64,000 nucleotides of DNA from Flavobacterium laiguense (GCF_003097655.1 NZ_QCZH01000004.1:1-64000), one strand, 5' to 3'; shown: positions 35,280-44,776, counted from the stretch's first letter. A program made the numbers and translations. Notes: generated from the letters alone by a model not told the origin.

Positions 35280-35308
35280 TTGATTCCTATTGATAATTAT
35301 TATATTTG
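35280..35308 (+). promoter_or_regulatory. Bacteroidetes promoter before the DUF6089 gene
   Basis: TTG at 35280-35282 and TATATTTG at 35301-35308 are spaced by 18 bases and match the -33/-7 pattern. Transcription would start near 35315, which rules out the ATG at 35306 and supports ATG 35327. Confidence 0.65.
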
Positions 35309-35326
35309 CACGCAATTTTTATTTTT

Positions 35327-36004
35327 ATGAACAAAATCTTCATTTCTTTTTTGTGTTTTTTTGCCTACACAATTAACCATGCCCAAATTCATGAGGTAGG
35401 TGTTTTTCTTGGCGGAAGTAACTATGTAGGAGATGTTGGCCTGACAAATTACATTTACCCTAACGAACCCGCCTTTGGAATTCTATACAAATGGAATAAA
35501 AGCCCAAGACACTCCTATAGACTCTCATATACTCAGTCTCAGATTTCTTCCGATGACAGGGATTCAGAAGAAGCGGGCAGATACAATAGAGGCTATAGTT
35601 TTGTAAACAACATAAAGGAATTGTCTGCAGGGATTGAATTTAATTTTTTTGATTTCAATTTACATAATGACAAGCCAAAAGTTACACCTTATGTTTATTC
35701 TGGCTTGAGCTATTTTTTATTTGACGGTAAATATTTATCAGGTAATACAATAGAAACAAACGGAATATCAACTTCAATAGCAATACCTATGACTGTAGGA
35801 ATAAAATCAAACATTTCCCGTAGCTTGATTTTAGGCTTAGAAGTTGGTGCTAGATATACATTTACAGACAATATAGACGGGAGCAATCCCAGCAACGAAA
35901 GTTTGCCTAAATTTGGCAATATAAATAATAATGATTGGTATGTTTTTTCGGGGGCAACTTTGACGTACACCTTTGGAGAAAAACAATGTTATTGCAGCGA
36001 ATAA
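35327..36004 (+). CDS. DUF6089 family outer-membrane protein
   Basis: The 225-residue protein has a signal peptide from ATG 35327 (MNKIFISFLCFFAYTINHAQ). The mature part begins IHEVGVFLGGSNYVGDVGLT, a start typical of DUF6089 proteins. Beta-rich strands follow, and the end is TLTYTFGEKQCYCSE with two close Cys. It is presumably a small outer-membrane barrel; its function is unknown. It heads the uppS-bamA cluster and ends 4 bases before the uppS start. Confidence 0.82.
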   Translation: MNKIFISFLCFFAYTINHAQIHEVGVFLGGSNYVGDVGLTNYIYPNEPAFGILYKWNKSPRHSYRLSYTQSQISSDDRDSEEAGRYNRGYSFVNNIKELSAGIEFNFFDFNLHNDKPKVTPYVYSGLSYFLFDGKYLSGNTIETNGISTSIAIPMTVGIKSNISRSLILGLEVGARYTFTDNIDGSNPSNESLPKFGNINNNDWYVFSGATLTYTFGEKQCYCSE

Positions 36005-36008
36005 AAAA

Positions 36009-36746
36009 ATGTTAAAAGACAAAATAAACACAGACAATCTACCCAATCATCTGGCCATTATCATGGACGGAAATGGTCGATGGGCAAAACAAAAAGGTTT
36101 TTTAAGAGCACTTGGACATGAAAGTGGCTCAAAATCTGTAAAAAAAATCATAAAAGAATGCTCGGATTTAGGGATAGGATTCCTAACACTGTACGCATTC
36201 TCTACTGAAAACTGGAACAGACCAAAACTAGAAGTAGATACCTTAATGAAAGTTCTTATTAATTCATTGAAAAAAGAACTTCCAACGTTACTAGAAAATA
36301 ACATCCGAATGAACGCCATTGGAAATTTAGAAAAATTACCAAAAAACGCTCAAAAAGAACTACAAGACGTAATTAATAAGACAAAAGACAACACAAAAAT
36401 GACCCTGACACTAGCGCTAAGCTACGGATCTAGGGAAGAAATAGTCAACCTTGTAAAAATAATAAGCGAGAAAGTTAAAAATAATATAATTTCAATAGAC
36501 ACTATTGACGATTCAATTATAAATGAGCATCTTTACACGCATAATTTACCGGATGTAGATTTATTAATAAGAACCAGTGGAGAACACAGGATAAGTAATT
36601 TCTTGTTATGGCAAATAGCTTACGCAGAATTATATTTTACTGATGTATTATGGCCCGACTTTAAACAAAAGGATTTACATGAGGCCATCATTAGCTATCA
36701 AAAAAGAGAACGTCGATTTGGAAAAACAAGTGAACAAATTAAATAA
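36009..36746 (+). CDS. uppS: Isoprenyl transferase (undecaprenyl diphosphate synthase)
   Basis: This enzyme of about 245 residues makes the C55 lipid carrier for peptidoglycan and other cell-wall glycans by adding isopentenyl units. It shows HLAIIMDGNGRWAKQKGF near the start (catalytic Asp), LTLYAFSTENWNRP and RTSGEHRISNFLLWQIAYAE near the end. I place the start at ATG 36009 rather than an ATG at 35973, because the latter overlaps the preceding gene and adds residues before the conserved core. It is followed by bamA with a few bases between. Confidence 0.94.
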   Translation: MLKDKINTDNLPNHLAIIMDGNGRWAKQKGFLRALGHESGSKSVKKIIKECSDLGIGFLTLYAFSTENWNRPKLEVDTLMKVLINSLKKELPTLLENNIRMNAIGNLEKLPKNAQKELQDVINKTKDNTKMTLTLALSYGSREEIVNLVKIISEKVKNNIISIDTIDDSIINEHLYTHNLPDVDLLIRTSGEHRISNFLLWQIAYAELYFTDVLWPDFKQKDLHEAIISYQKRERRFGKTSEQIK

Positions 36747-36753
36747 TTATTTA

Positions 36754-39429
36754 GTGTTAAATAAAAGCATAAAATTAGTCCTTACCTTTTTTATTTTAGG
36801 AACCTTTAGTCAGATTAAAGCACAAGAAAGAGTCCCATTTGACCAAGGAAAAAAATACATATTAGCAGATGTTGCCGTAATAGGCGATATCAGCTTTAAC
36901 CCACAAACAGTTGTCACTTTTACGGGCCTTGAAAAAGGGCAAGAAATCACTGTTCCAGGAGAACAAATCAGCAGTGCCATTAAAAAACTAGGAAAGCTTG
37001 GTCTTTTTGATGAAATTACATTTTATGTAAACAGAATACAGAACGACAGTATATACCTCGATTTAAACATCAAGGAATTACCAAAAATCAATGAAGTCAA
37101 AATTGTTGGTGTCACAAAAAGCAAATCAGAAACTTATATTAAAGAAAACGGGCTTGCTAAAGGCAAAATTGTAACCGAAAATTTAGTTACAACCACAAAA
37201 AACTACATTGAAAAACAATATAAAAAAGATGGCTTTTTTAATGCCAAAGTATTCATAACTACAACTAAAGACACTGCTACAGCAAATGAAGTTAACATGC
37301 TTGTGAATGTAGACAAAGGAGAAAAAGTAAAAATTTATAATATTGAAATTGAAGGCAACAAGGAAATAAATGACAGCAAACTCCTTACCTCAATGAAAAA
37401 TACAAAAAAGCAAAGTTTTTTCCACGTATTAAAAAGGTCTAAATATATTGAAGACAAATATCAGGAAGATTTAGAATCGATAGTAAGCGATTACAAAAAA
37501 ATCGGATATAGAGATGCCCGAATTAAAAAAGATTCTGTTTCCTACAATAAAGAAAAAAACGCATTATACATTAAAATCAACGTAGAAGAGGGGCAAAAAT
37601 ACTATTTTGGAAACATTAAATTCATAGGTAACACAGTCTATTCAGATCAAGGATTAAGCAGTATGTTAGGTATTCGATCTGGAGACACCTATAATGGAGT
37701 ACTGTTACAAGAAAGAATCGCAGACAAATCTAAACCAGATGGAGATGATATTACCAATTTATACCAAAATAACGGATACTTATTTTCGACCATAAATGCA
37801 GTAGAGACCAAAACGGTAGACAACACCATTGACTTTGAAATACGAGTAACGGAAGGTCCTATAGCTTATTTTAACAAAATAACTGTAGTAGGAAATGACA
37901 AAACAAATGATGAAGTTATTTACCGAGAATTGAGAACTCATCCAGGCGAGAAATACAATAAAGCAGAACTTGTAAGAACTATTAGAGAAATTGGACAATT
38001 AGGATTTTTTGATCCTGAAAAAATTGATCCAAAATTCAAAAATGTAGATTCTGCAGCTGGCACGGTAGATATTGAATACAATCTTGTAGAAAAAGGAGCG
38101 AGCCAAATAGAGCTACAAGGAGGTTACGGCGGTGGTGGTTTCGTAGGAACCTTGGGACTGTCCTTTAATAACTTTTCGGCAAGAAATTTATTTAACAAAG
38201 ATGCCTACAAACCACTACCGATGGGAGATGGACAAAAAGTTGCTTTACGATTACAAGCGAGTTCTTACTACAAAACCTATAGCTTATCGTTTTCTGAGCC
38301 TTGGTTTGGAGGTAAAAGACCCGTTCAATTCAACTCATCTTTTGCCTTTAGTCAGCAATATAATTCCAATTATCAAACTCAGAGGGTAGATAAATCTAAA
38401 TACATTAACATCACAACGTTATCTGTAGGAATAGCAAAAAGATTAACCGTTCCAGACGACAATTTTGTACTTTCTCAATCCGTAAGTTACCAACAATACG
38501 ATCTACATAATTATCTTTATGGTTTATTTACATTCGCTAATGGGCAATCAAGAAACTTATCGTATACCGTAGGTCTAACAAGAAACAGTAAAGGTATAAA
38601 CCCTATATTCCCAACATACGGTTCGGAATTTGGTGTTGTAGGAGAGTTTACACTTCCGTATTCTCTATTTAACGGAATCGATTATGCAACATTAGGAGAT
38701 CAAGAAAAATACAAATACGTCTATAATGGCACCTCATATGTAGATGATAATGACCGAGTTGTAAATGCAGGAGATTATCTTGATAAATTACCAAATAGTG
38801 GCACAGGAGTGCCAAATAAAGTAGATCCTGACAAATATCAAGATGCGGCTGCCGATCCAGCAAAAGTAGACCAAGAAAAATACAAATGGTTAGAGTATTA
38901 CAAAGTGCAGTTTACAGGAGATTGGTTTACATCAGTATATAAAAAACTGGTATTACGCACATTAATGCAATTTGGATTTTTAGGCGCTTACAATCAAGAC
39001 AGAGGGGTTATTCCATTTGAAAGATATTATATGGGAGGAGACGGTATGGCCGGAAGCTCAATAGACGGAAGACAAAACATCCAGTTAAGAGGATACGAAA
39101 ATGATTCCTTAACACCCGCAAACGAAAATGGAGAAGCGTATGGAGCCACCATTTACAACAAATTTTCATTAGAATTACGTTATCCTATAACATTAAAAGC
39201 ATCGGCATCCATATACGCATTAACTTTTGCGGAAGCAGGTTCCTCTTATGCACAATTTTCAGATTATCGACCGTTTGATTTAAGTCGTTCGGCCGGGGTA
39301 GGATTAAGAGTATTTATGCCCGCTTTTGGTTTATTGGGAATTGATTTCGGATATGGATTTGATCCTATCCCAGGGGCGATTCAACCAAGCGGTTGGCAAA
39401 CTCACTTTATAATTGGTCAGCAATTTTAA
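36754..39429 (+). CDS. bamA: Outer-membrane assembly factor BamA
   Basis: The ~891-residue protein inserts beta-barrel proteins into the outer membrane. From GTG 36754 it begins with a clean signal peptide (LNKSIKLVLTFFILGTFSQI then KAQ). An ATG at 36679 exists but lies inside uppS and precedes the signal with a charged tail, so I prefer GTG. Five POTRA domains span about residues 25-430 (for instance VAVIGDISFNPQTVVTFTGL). The barrel follows, with YYMGGDGMAGSSIDGRQNIQ and a C-terminal aromatic end (THFIIGQQF). It shares the operon with uppS and two OmpH/Skp-like genes. Confidence 0.92.
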   Translation: MLNKSIKLVLTFFILGTFSQIKAQERVPFDQGKKYILADVAVIGDISFNPQTVVTFTGLEKGQEITVPGEQISSAIKKLGKLGLFDEITFYVNRIQNDSIYLDLNIKELPKINEVKIVGVTKSKSETYIKENGLAKGKIVTENLVTTTKNYIEKQYKKDGFFNAKVFITTTKDTATANEVNMLVNVDKGEKVKIYNIEIEGNKEINDSKLLTSMKNTKKQSFFHVLKRSKYIEDKYQEDLESIVSDYKKIGYRDARIKKDSVSYNKEKNALYIKINVEEGQKYYFGNIKFIGNTVYSDQGLSSMLGIRSGDTYNGVLLQERIADKSKPDGDDITNLYQNNGYLFSTINAVETKTVDNTIDFEIRVTEGPIAYFNKITVVGNDKTNDEVIYRELRTHPGEKYNKAELVRTIREIGQLGFFDPEKIDPKFKNVDSAAGTVDIEYNLVEKGASQIELQGGYGGGGFVGTLGLSFNNFSARNLFNKDAYKPLPMGDGQKVALRLQASSYYKTYSLSFSEPWFGGKRPVQFNSSFAFSQQYNSNYQTQRVDKSKYINITTLSVGIAKRLTVPDDNFVLSQSVSYQQYDLHNYLYGLFTFANGQSRNLSYTVGLTRNSKGINPIFPTYGSEFGVVGEFTLPYSLFNGIDYATLGDQEKYKYVYNGTSYVDDNDRVVNAGDYLDKLPNSGTGVPNKVDPDKYQDAAADPAKVDQEKYKWLEYYKVQFTGDWFTSVYKKLVLRTLMQFGFLGAYNQDRGVIPFERYYMGGDGMAGSSIDGRQNIQLRGYENDSLTPANENGEAYGATIYNKFSLELRYPITLKASASIYALTFAEAGSSYAQFSDYRPFDLSRSAGVGLRVFMPAFGLLGIDFGYGFDPIPGAIQPSGWQTHFIIGQQF

Positions 39430-39464
39430 GTATATTAGTGCGGAATTTCTAAAATTTAAAAATT

Positions 39465-40685
39465 ATGAGAAAACATTTTTTATTTATAATTTTACTCCTA
39501 ATTGCAACAACTGCAATTAACGCACAGACCAAAGGTAATAAAGTGGGCTATATCGATATGGAATACATTTTGCAAAATGTTCCCAATTATATCGAAGCCA
39601 AAGCCCAATTAGAAGAGAAAGCCCAAAAATGGAAACAAGAAATTGAAACTAGGAAAATAGAAATCAATAAACTTAATGATGCTTTAAAAGCAGAAAAGCC
39701 ATTACTGACGGCAGAGCTAATTGAAGAAAGAGAAACAGAAATAAAGTTCCTGGAAACGGAAAAATTAGATTACCAACAAAAAAGATTTGGCCCAAATGGC
39801 GATTTGATTACGCAAAAAGCAGGATTAGTAAAACCCCTTCAAGATCAAATTTTTACGGCTGTGCAAGATATTGCAGAAGCAAAAAAATATGATTTCATAT
39901 TTGACAAATCATCACACTTAACCATTCTTTTTGCTGCAAAAAGATTTGACATTAGTGATCAAGTGTTACGAGTGCTAAATCGAACCGAAAAAAGGGAACA
40001 GCTGACCAAAAAACAGTTAAAAGAAGAAGAAGAAAAAGAGAACAAAGAAGATGCTATTGATGAAAACCCAGTTTTAGCAGAAAGGGAGAAAGCATTACAA
40101 GATAAAAAAACAGCACGGGAACTATTAATTGAAACCAAAAGGCTAGCACAGGAAGAAACAAAAAGACTGTACGAAGAAAAACGAAAACAACTGCTTGCCG
40201 AAAGAGAAGCTAAAAAAAAGGGTACAGTTGTTGCAAAAACAACAGCTAAAACTACTAATCCGGATAGTACTGTAGAAAAAACCACTACAGAGACTATTAA
40301 ACCGAGTCCACAAGAAGAACAAAAAAGGCTTTTAGAAGAGAAAAGAAAAAAAACTCTTGAAGACAGAGAAGCCGCAAAAAAAGCTGCCGAAGAAAAAAGT
40401 GCGAAAGAACTCGCAGACAGAGCCGCTAAAAAAAACAGCACGACGGCAACAAAAACAAATGAAACAACAGAAAAAGCCCCTGTCCCGAGTAATGTTGTAG
40501 AAAAAACAACAACAGAATTTAAACCAACAACCGAAGAGGTTAAACCAACCACTGTTGAAGAACGCAAGAAAGCACTCGAAGAACGAAGAAAAAAAATTCT
40601 GGAAGAGAGAGAAGCTACAAAAAAAGCTGCCGAAGAAAAGAGATTGAAAGAGCTGGAAGAAAAAGAAGCTGCAAAAAAAGGCTGA
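39465..40685 (+). CDS. OmpH/Skp-like chaperone with long charged tail
   Basis: The 406-residue protein has a signal peptide (ending INAQ) and an OmpH/Skp domain in about the first 190 residues (VGYIDMEYILQNVPNYIEAK, AKKYDFIFDKSSHLTILFAA). The remaining ~210 residues are strongly charged and rich in Lys, Glu and Ala, with repeated EERKKALEERRKKILEEREA-like blocks, typical of a coiled coil or flexible arm. Plain Skp is about 160 residues. It lies between bamA and a normal Skp-like gene and is likely a periplasmic chaperone for outer-membrane proteins; the role of the tail is unknown. Confidence 0.85.
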   Translation: MRKHFLFIILLLIATTAINAQTKGNKVGYIDMEYILQNVPNYIEAKAQLEEKAQKWKQEIETRKIEINKLNDALKAEKPLLTAELIEERETEIKFLETEKLDYQQKRFGPNGDLITQKAGLVKPLQDQIFTAVQDIAEAKKYDFIFDKSSHLTILFAAKRFDISDQVLRVLNRTEKREQLTKKQLKEEEEKENKEDAIDENPVLAEREKALQDKKTARELLIETKRLAQEETKRLYEEKRKQLLAEREAKKKGTVVAKTTAKTTNPDSTVEKTTTETIKPSPQEEQKRLLEEKRKKTLEDREAAKKAAEEKSAKELADRAAKKNSTTATKTNETTEKAPVPSNVVEKTTTEFKPTTEEVKPTTVEERKKALEERRKKILEEREATKKAAEEKRLKELEEKEAAKKG

Positions 40686-40750
40686 TAAACGATAAATCAA
40701 TAAAAAAGCAAAAACACAAATACTAATTAATTACTAAATATTTTAAAACG

Positions 40751-41251
40751 ATGAAACAAATCAAAACTTTACTAATTGCTGCAATTCTTATATTAGGTGC
40801 GTCTCAAAACATTAACGCACAAACTAAAGTAGCTCATGTTGATGTAAGCGAAATTATGGGAAAAATGCCTGCTATGCTTGATGCTCAAAAACAATTGGAG
40901 AAATTAAGTGGGACTTATGATGCAGACTACAAAAAAATGGTTGAAGAATACCAAGCAAAATTAAAAAAATATGAAGCTGAATCAGCAACAGTTACTGAAG
41001 CTATAAATCAAGAGCGTTCTAAAGAAGTTCAAGACATGCAAAAAAGAATCGTTGACTTTAGAGACAATGCTCAAAAAGAATTACAAACTAAAGAATCTGA
41101 AATTGTAAAACCAATTATGGAAAAAGTAAGAGCTTCTATCCAAAAAGTGGGGAAAGCAAAAGGATTCCAATATGTTTTAGACGGATCTACTCTTTTGCTT
41201 GCAGACGGAACAAACATTACTGTTGATGTAAAAAAAGATTTAGGATTTTAA
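40751..41251 (+). CDS. OmpH/Skp family periplasmic chaperone
   Basis: The 166-residue protein has normal Skp length and a signal peptide (ending NINAQ). A central helical part (KKMVEEYQAKLKKYEAESAT) and the C-terminal strand YVLDGSTLLLADGTNITVDV also match. Skp proteins hold unfolded barrel proteins in the periplasm for BamA, which is encoded upstream. A terminator follows directly. Confidence 0.9.
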   Translation: MKQIKTLLIAAILILGASQNINAQTKVAHVDVSEIMGKMPAMLDAQKQLEKLSGTYDADYKKMVEEYQAKLKKYEAESATVTEAINQERSKEVQDMQKRIVDFRDNAQKELQTKESEIVKPIMEKVRASIQKVGKAKGFQYVLDGSTLLLADGTNITVDVKKDLGF

Positions 41252-41270
41252 TACATAAAATACATCTATA

Positions 41271-41309
41271 AACTGCTCTTCCAAAATATTGGTCGAGCAG
41301 TTTTTTTTT
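41271..41309 (+). terminator. Rho-independent terminator of the uppS-bamA-ompH cluster
   Basis: AAACTGCTC (41271-41279) pairs with GAGCAGTTT (41294-41302), followed by a run of T. It lies 20 bases after the stop of the second OmpH-like gene and before the murI promoter. Confidence 0.85.
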
Positions 41310-41319
41310 ACAATAAAAA

Positions 41320-41353
41320 TTGTAGTATATTTAAAGTATAGCTTATAAATTTG
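41320..41353 (+). promoter_or_regulatory. murI promoter, short-leader or leaderless
   Basis: TTG at 41320-41322 and TAAATTTG at 41346-41353 (23 bases apart) match the -33/-7 pattern. The -7 element ends only five bases before the murI ATG (41359), so the transcript would start at or just before the start codon. Confidence 0.5.
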
Positions 41354-41358
41354 CATCT

Positions 41359-42147
41359 ATGACAAACGATCAACCAATCGGTATTTTTGACTCTGGAATA
41401 GGAGGAACATCCATCTGGAAAGCCATTCATAATTTGCTGCCAAACGAGAAAACCATTTATCTGGCAGACAGCAAAAATGCTCCTTATGGACAAAAATCAA
41501 AAGAGGAAATCATTGCTTTGAGCATGAAAAATACGGACTTATTGATTGAGATGAACTGCAAACTAATAGTTGTGGCTTGCAATACGGCCACCACCAATGC
41601 CATTCAAGAATTGAGGGCTAAATATACTGTACCATTCATTGGAATCGAGCCCGCCATAAAACCCGCAGCGACACATTCAAAAACACAAACAATAGGAATT
41701 CTGGCCACAAAAGGAACCCTAAACAGTGAACTTTTCAATAAGACTACAGAAATGTATCACGACACTAAAATCGTTGAACAAGTAGGTCACGGATTAGTCC
41801 AACTCATAGAAAATGGCGATATTAATTCACCCGAAATGACTGAATTACTAGGTTCCTATCTTACTCCTATGATTGAAGCCAATATCGATTATCTCGTATT
41901 GGGATGCAGTCATTACCCCTACTTAATTCCTCAAATAAAAAAAATTCTGCCAGAACACATTCAAATCATTGATTCTGGAGAGGCAGTTGCCAAACAAACC
42001 CAAAACATACTCAAAGACAAAGTAGGTTTTTCGAGTGCCCAAAGTAGCTCCCGAAGCGTCGGGACGATTTTCTATACCAATTCAAATCCAAAAGTTTTGG
42101 CTGAGATTTTAGAAAATAAATACACTGTTGAGGAGAGGGATTTTTAA
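41359..42147 (+). CDS. murI: Glutamate racemase
   Basis: The 262-residue cytoplasmic enzyme makes D-glutamate for peptidoglycan. It shows IGIFDSGIGGTSIWKAI near the start, catalytic Cys in VVACNTATTNAI (about residue 75) and in LGCSHYPYL (about 183), and the IDSGEAVAKQT block. A short hairpin sequence, TCCCGA...TCGGGA (42049-42064), lies inside the coding region near the C-terminus, in the stretch SSSRSVG. Confidence 0.94.
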   Translation: MTNDQPIGIFDSGIGGTSIWKAIHNLLPNEKTIYLADSKNAPYGQKSKEEIIALSMKNTDLLIEMNCKLIVVACNTATTNAIQELRAKYTVPFIGIEPAIKPAATHSKTQTIGILATKGTLNSELFNKTTEMYHDTKIVEQVGHGLVQLIENGDINSPEMTELLGSYLTPMIEANIDYLVLGCSHYPYLIPQIKKILPEHIQIIDSGEAVAKQTQNILKDKVGFSSAQSSSRSVGTIFYTNSNPKVLAEILENKYTVEERDF

Positions 42148-42153
42148 AAAAAA

Positions 42154-42669
42154 TTACTCCTCCTTAAACCAACTCGAATACATCACGTAATTATTGGAAA
42201 TACGCTCAATTTCTCCAGCAAAATTAGACTGATCAATATCTTTGACCTTCTTGGCAGGAACACCAGCCCAAATGGAGCCCGATTCTATCACCGTGTTTTG
42301 AGTCACAACAGCTCCGGCAGCAATAATAGAATTACTTCCAACAGTACAATTGTCCATTACTATAGATCCCATTCCTATCAACACATTGTCATGAATCGTG
42401 CATCCATGCACAATGGCATTATGACCAATAGAAACATTATTCCCAATAATAGTTGGATGTTTTTGATAGGTACAATGTATAATGGCTCCGTCTTGTATAT
42501 TGACTTTGTTACCAATAGTAATAAAATGGACATCGCCACGAATTACCGCATTAAACCAAACACTACAGGACGATCCAAAAGTAACATCACCAACTATAGT
42601 AGCATTCTCTGCCACATAACAATCTTCAGGAATATTGGGTGATTTTCCGTTAACAGACTTTATTATCAT
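42154..42669 (-). CDS. Gamma-carbonic-anhydrase family protein
   Basis: From ATG 42669 the 171-residue product is a left-handed beta-helix of hexapeptide repeats (SIWAGVPAKKVKD near the end, VRGD in NAVIRGDVHFITIGNKVNIQ). His residues of the gamma-carbonic-anhydrase pattern occur in GAIIHCT, IGHNAIVHGC. An upstream ATG at 42711 would overlap the PorP/SprF-like gene. Family members are trimeric cytoplasmic proteins, often with weak or no anhydrase activity. Confidence 0.88.
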   Translation of the reverse strand: MIIKSVNGKSPNIPEDCYVAENATIVGDVTFGSSCSVWFNAVIRGDVHFITIGNKVNIQDGAIIHCTYQKHPTIIGNNVSIGHNAIVHGCTIHDNVLIGMGSIVMDNCTVGSNSIIAAGAVVTQNTVIESGSIWAGVPAKKVKDIDQSNFAGEIERISNNYVMYSSWFKEE

Positions 42670-42682
42670 TTTTATTCTAAAT

Positions 42683-43678
42683 TTAATTAATTGCCGGACA
42701 ATTGCAATCATACTTCACTGGCTTGCAAAACAAATTCAAACCCAAAGTAAGCTGATGCAATCCTGCCGTATCATATTGAATATCCCCCAATAAATAGGAG
42801 TACGTATAAGCAAACATGAAATTTTTATAGTTAAAACCTAAAACCGGAGTAATATATTGTAATTTCTGGCTATTAGTTCCTCCTCCATTACTAAATTCGG
42901 CGCCATCAAAACTTCTTCTGTAGGACAAAACAGCCCAAAGACTACCGAAACTTAAATTTTTGTACGCTTTCATGTTTATATCTAAAGCACTTTCCTTTGT
43001 TTTATCAACAAATTGATACAAAAGAGAAGGCTCCCATAAAATTTTATCGGCATTTCCAAAAACATATCCTCCGCTGACAATAAATTTTCTTAAATTATCA
43101 CTTTCATACTCGGTATAAATATTTTGTCTTGTTTCCAAAACGTTTTTAACCACAGCATTAAAACTAAAATCGAGAACATTATATGAAGCCCCAATATCCA
43201 AATTAAAATAAGAAGCTTTTTGAACTATATTCCCTAGTGCAGGATCATAATCCCCAGAATTCTGGAAATCAGTTTCATCCAATTGACTTTGGTTCACTCC
43301 TGCATTAATTCCAAAAGATAATTGATTCAAATCGACCTCGTCTCTAGAGAACATCAGATGATAGGCGTAAGTAGCTTTAAAACCAAATTGCGAGTGATAG
43401 CCATTCACATCGTTAAAAACAATAGCACCTACACCAGACTTCTCGCCTACTCTACCATTATAACTTAAGGTTTGCAATTGCGGAGCATCCGATTGATCAA
43501 ACCATTGCTTTCTAGAAGTAAGCCTAACTTTATCACAATTGGAAGCGCCGGCCATAGAAGGAAAAATCAAATAATAATTGTCGGACAAATAATCTGAATA
43601 TACCGGAATTCCTTCTTGAGAGAAACTGTTTAGAGTAATAAAGAACAGAGCAACTAAAAACTTGATTGTACGGTACAT
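42683..43678 (-). CDS. T9SS membrane protein of the PorP/SprF family
   Basis: The 331-residue protein has a signal peptide (ending NSFSQ). The mature part (VYSDYLSDNYYLIFPSMAGA) has the strand pattern and Phe/Tyr-rich turns of PorP/SprF outer-membrane barrels, ending KPVKYDCNCPAIN. Such proteins assist T9SS secretion or anchoring of particular giant substrates. A functional tie to the giant T9SS protein at 3101 is possible but not shown, as it is 35 kb away. Confidence 0.85.
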   Translation of the reverse strand: MYRTIKFLVALFFITLNSFSQEGIPVYSDYLSDNYYLIFPSMAGASNCDKVRLTSRKQWFDQSDAPQLQTLSYNGRVGEKSGVGAIVFNDVNGYHSQFGFKATYAYHLMFSRDEVDLNQLSFGINAGVNQSQLDETDFQNSGDYDPALGNIVQKASYFNLDIGASYNVLDFSFNAVVKNVLETRQNIYTEYESDNLRKFIVSGGYVFGNADKILWEPSLLYQFVDKTKESALDINMKAYKNLSFGSLWAVLSYRRSFDGAEFSNGGGTNSQKLQYITPVLGFNYKNFMFAYTYSYLLGDIQYDTAGLHQLTLGLNLFCKPVKYDCNCPAIN

Positions 43679-43777
43679 TAAGCAGCAATTTTATAAAACT
43701 AAGCGTGACAAAAACACCCTTTTGTTAATTTATTCATTAAAAAATCAAATATAGTTAATCGTAGAAAATAACTTCAC

Positions 43778-43785
43778 TAAATTTG
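43778..43785 (+). promoter_or_regulatory. -7 element before the NifU-like gene
   Basis: TAAATTTG fits TAnnTTTG. It overlaps a GTG at 43785 that could be mistaken for a start, so the real start should be the ATG at 43803. Confidence 0.5.
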
Positions 43786-43802
43786 TGGAAAATTTAAAAA
43801 CC

Positions 43803-44696
43803 ATGACAAAAGTTACCATAAAAGAAACACAAAATCCAACCATATTAAAATTTGAATTTCAAGATTTTATCACTCAAAATGAGAGTTTTGAATTTAAAAA
43901 TATAGACGAAGCCAAAGTATCTCCACTGGCACAACAACTATTTTATTTACCCTTTGTAAAAACAGTATATATTTCGGGTAATTTTATCGCTATCGAAAGG
44001 TTTAGCATTGTAGAATGGGACGATGTAAAAGAAGCTGTAGCGGAACAAATCGAAGCATTTGTGGATAAAGGCGGAATTATAATTACCGTTGACGAAAACA
44101 AAACCAAGAAACAGCCTATTTCGGTTTATGGTGAATCAACACCAAATCCCGCTGCCTTAAAATTTGTGGTCAGCAGAATGTTGACAAAAAATGCCATCGA
44201 ATTTAAAAACATCGATCAAACCGCTCCATCTCCTTTGGCAAAAGAGTTGTTTAAATTCCCGTATGTAAAAGAAATCTTTATAGATGAAAATTACATATCT
44301 GTTACCAAATATGATATTAATGAATGGCAAGACATCACACTTGAAATAAGAAGCTTCATCAAACAATACATCGAAAACGGAGGAACAGTTTTAGACGAAA
44401 GCTTAATTGAAACCATTGTTAAAGACGAGAAAGCAAAAGATGAATCTTTTGATTCACTAGACGAAACTTCACAAAAAATCATCAATATTTTAGAGGAATA
44501 CGTAAAACCCGCTGTAGCCGCAGATGGTGGTAATATCCTTTTTGATTCCTACGATGAATCGTCAAAAACAGTAAAAGTAATCATGCAAGGGGCTTGCAAT
44601 GGCTGTCCATCATCTACTTTCACACTGAAAAGCGGTATTGAGAATATGCTAAAAAGCATGTTGAATGACGAAGGCATAAAAGTAGAAGCTGTTTAA
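43803..44696 (+). CDS. NifU family Fe-S scaffold (Nfu), with two N-terminal Nfu_N-like repeats
   Basis: From ATG 43803 the ~297-residue cytoplasmic protein has two copies of the Nfu_N domain (about 5-95 and 105-200; compare LAQQLFYLPFVKTVYISGNF with LAKELFKFPYVKEIFIDENY). A NifU C-terminal domain follows, with CNGC in VIMQGACNGCPSSTFTLKSG. It carries Fe-S clusters to target enzymes. The doubled Nfu_N is an expected variant in Bacteroidetes. A hairpin follows the gene. Confidence 0.9.
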   Translation: MTKVTIKETQNPTILKFEFQDFITQNESFEFKNIDEAKVSPLAQQLFYLPFVKTVYISGNFIAIERFSIVEWDDVKEAVAEQIEAFVDKGGIIITVDENKTKKQPISVYGESTPNPAALKFVVSRMLTKNAIEFKNIDQTAPSPLAKELFKFPYVKEIFIDENYISVTKYDINEWQDITLEIRSFIKQYIENGGTVLDESLIETIVKDEKAKDESFDSLDETSQKIINILEEYVKPAVAADGGNILFDSYDESSKTVKVIMQGACNGCPSSTFTLKSGIENMLKSMLNDEGIKVEAV

Positions 44697-44737
44697 CTTT
44701 TTAAACAAATAATTAATATTTTTGCATTACAAACTAC

Positions 44738-44765
44738 AACCTTCTCTATGGGAAGGTTTTTTTTT
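44738..44765 (+). terminator. Hairpin with T run between nfu and mscS genes
   Basis: ACCTTC (44739-44744) pairs with GAAGGT (44753-44758), followed by nine T. It is a good terminator for the NifU-like gene. A TATTTTTG (44716-44723) precedes it, so it may alternatively lie in the leader of the mscS gene. Confidence 0.7.
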
Positions 44766-44776
44766 ATTATTTACCC

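Noticed and set aside
39959..40700. Long Ser/Phe-rich frames antisense to the OmpH-like tail
   Set aside because: They mirror the Lys/Glu-rich coding sequence of the opposite strand and have no independent start signal or homology.
44738..44765. tRNA or small RNA gene
   Set aside because: Only a single short hairpin with a T run is present, with no cloverleaf or other conserved elements.
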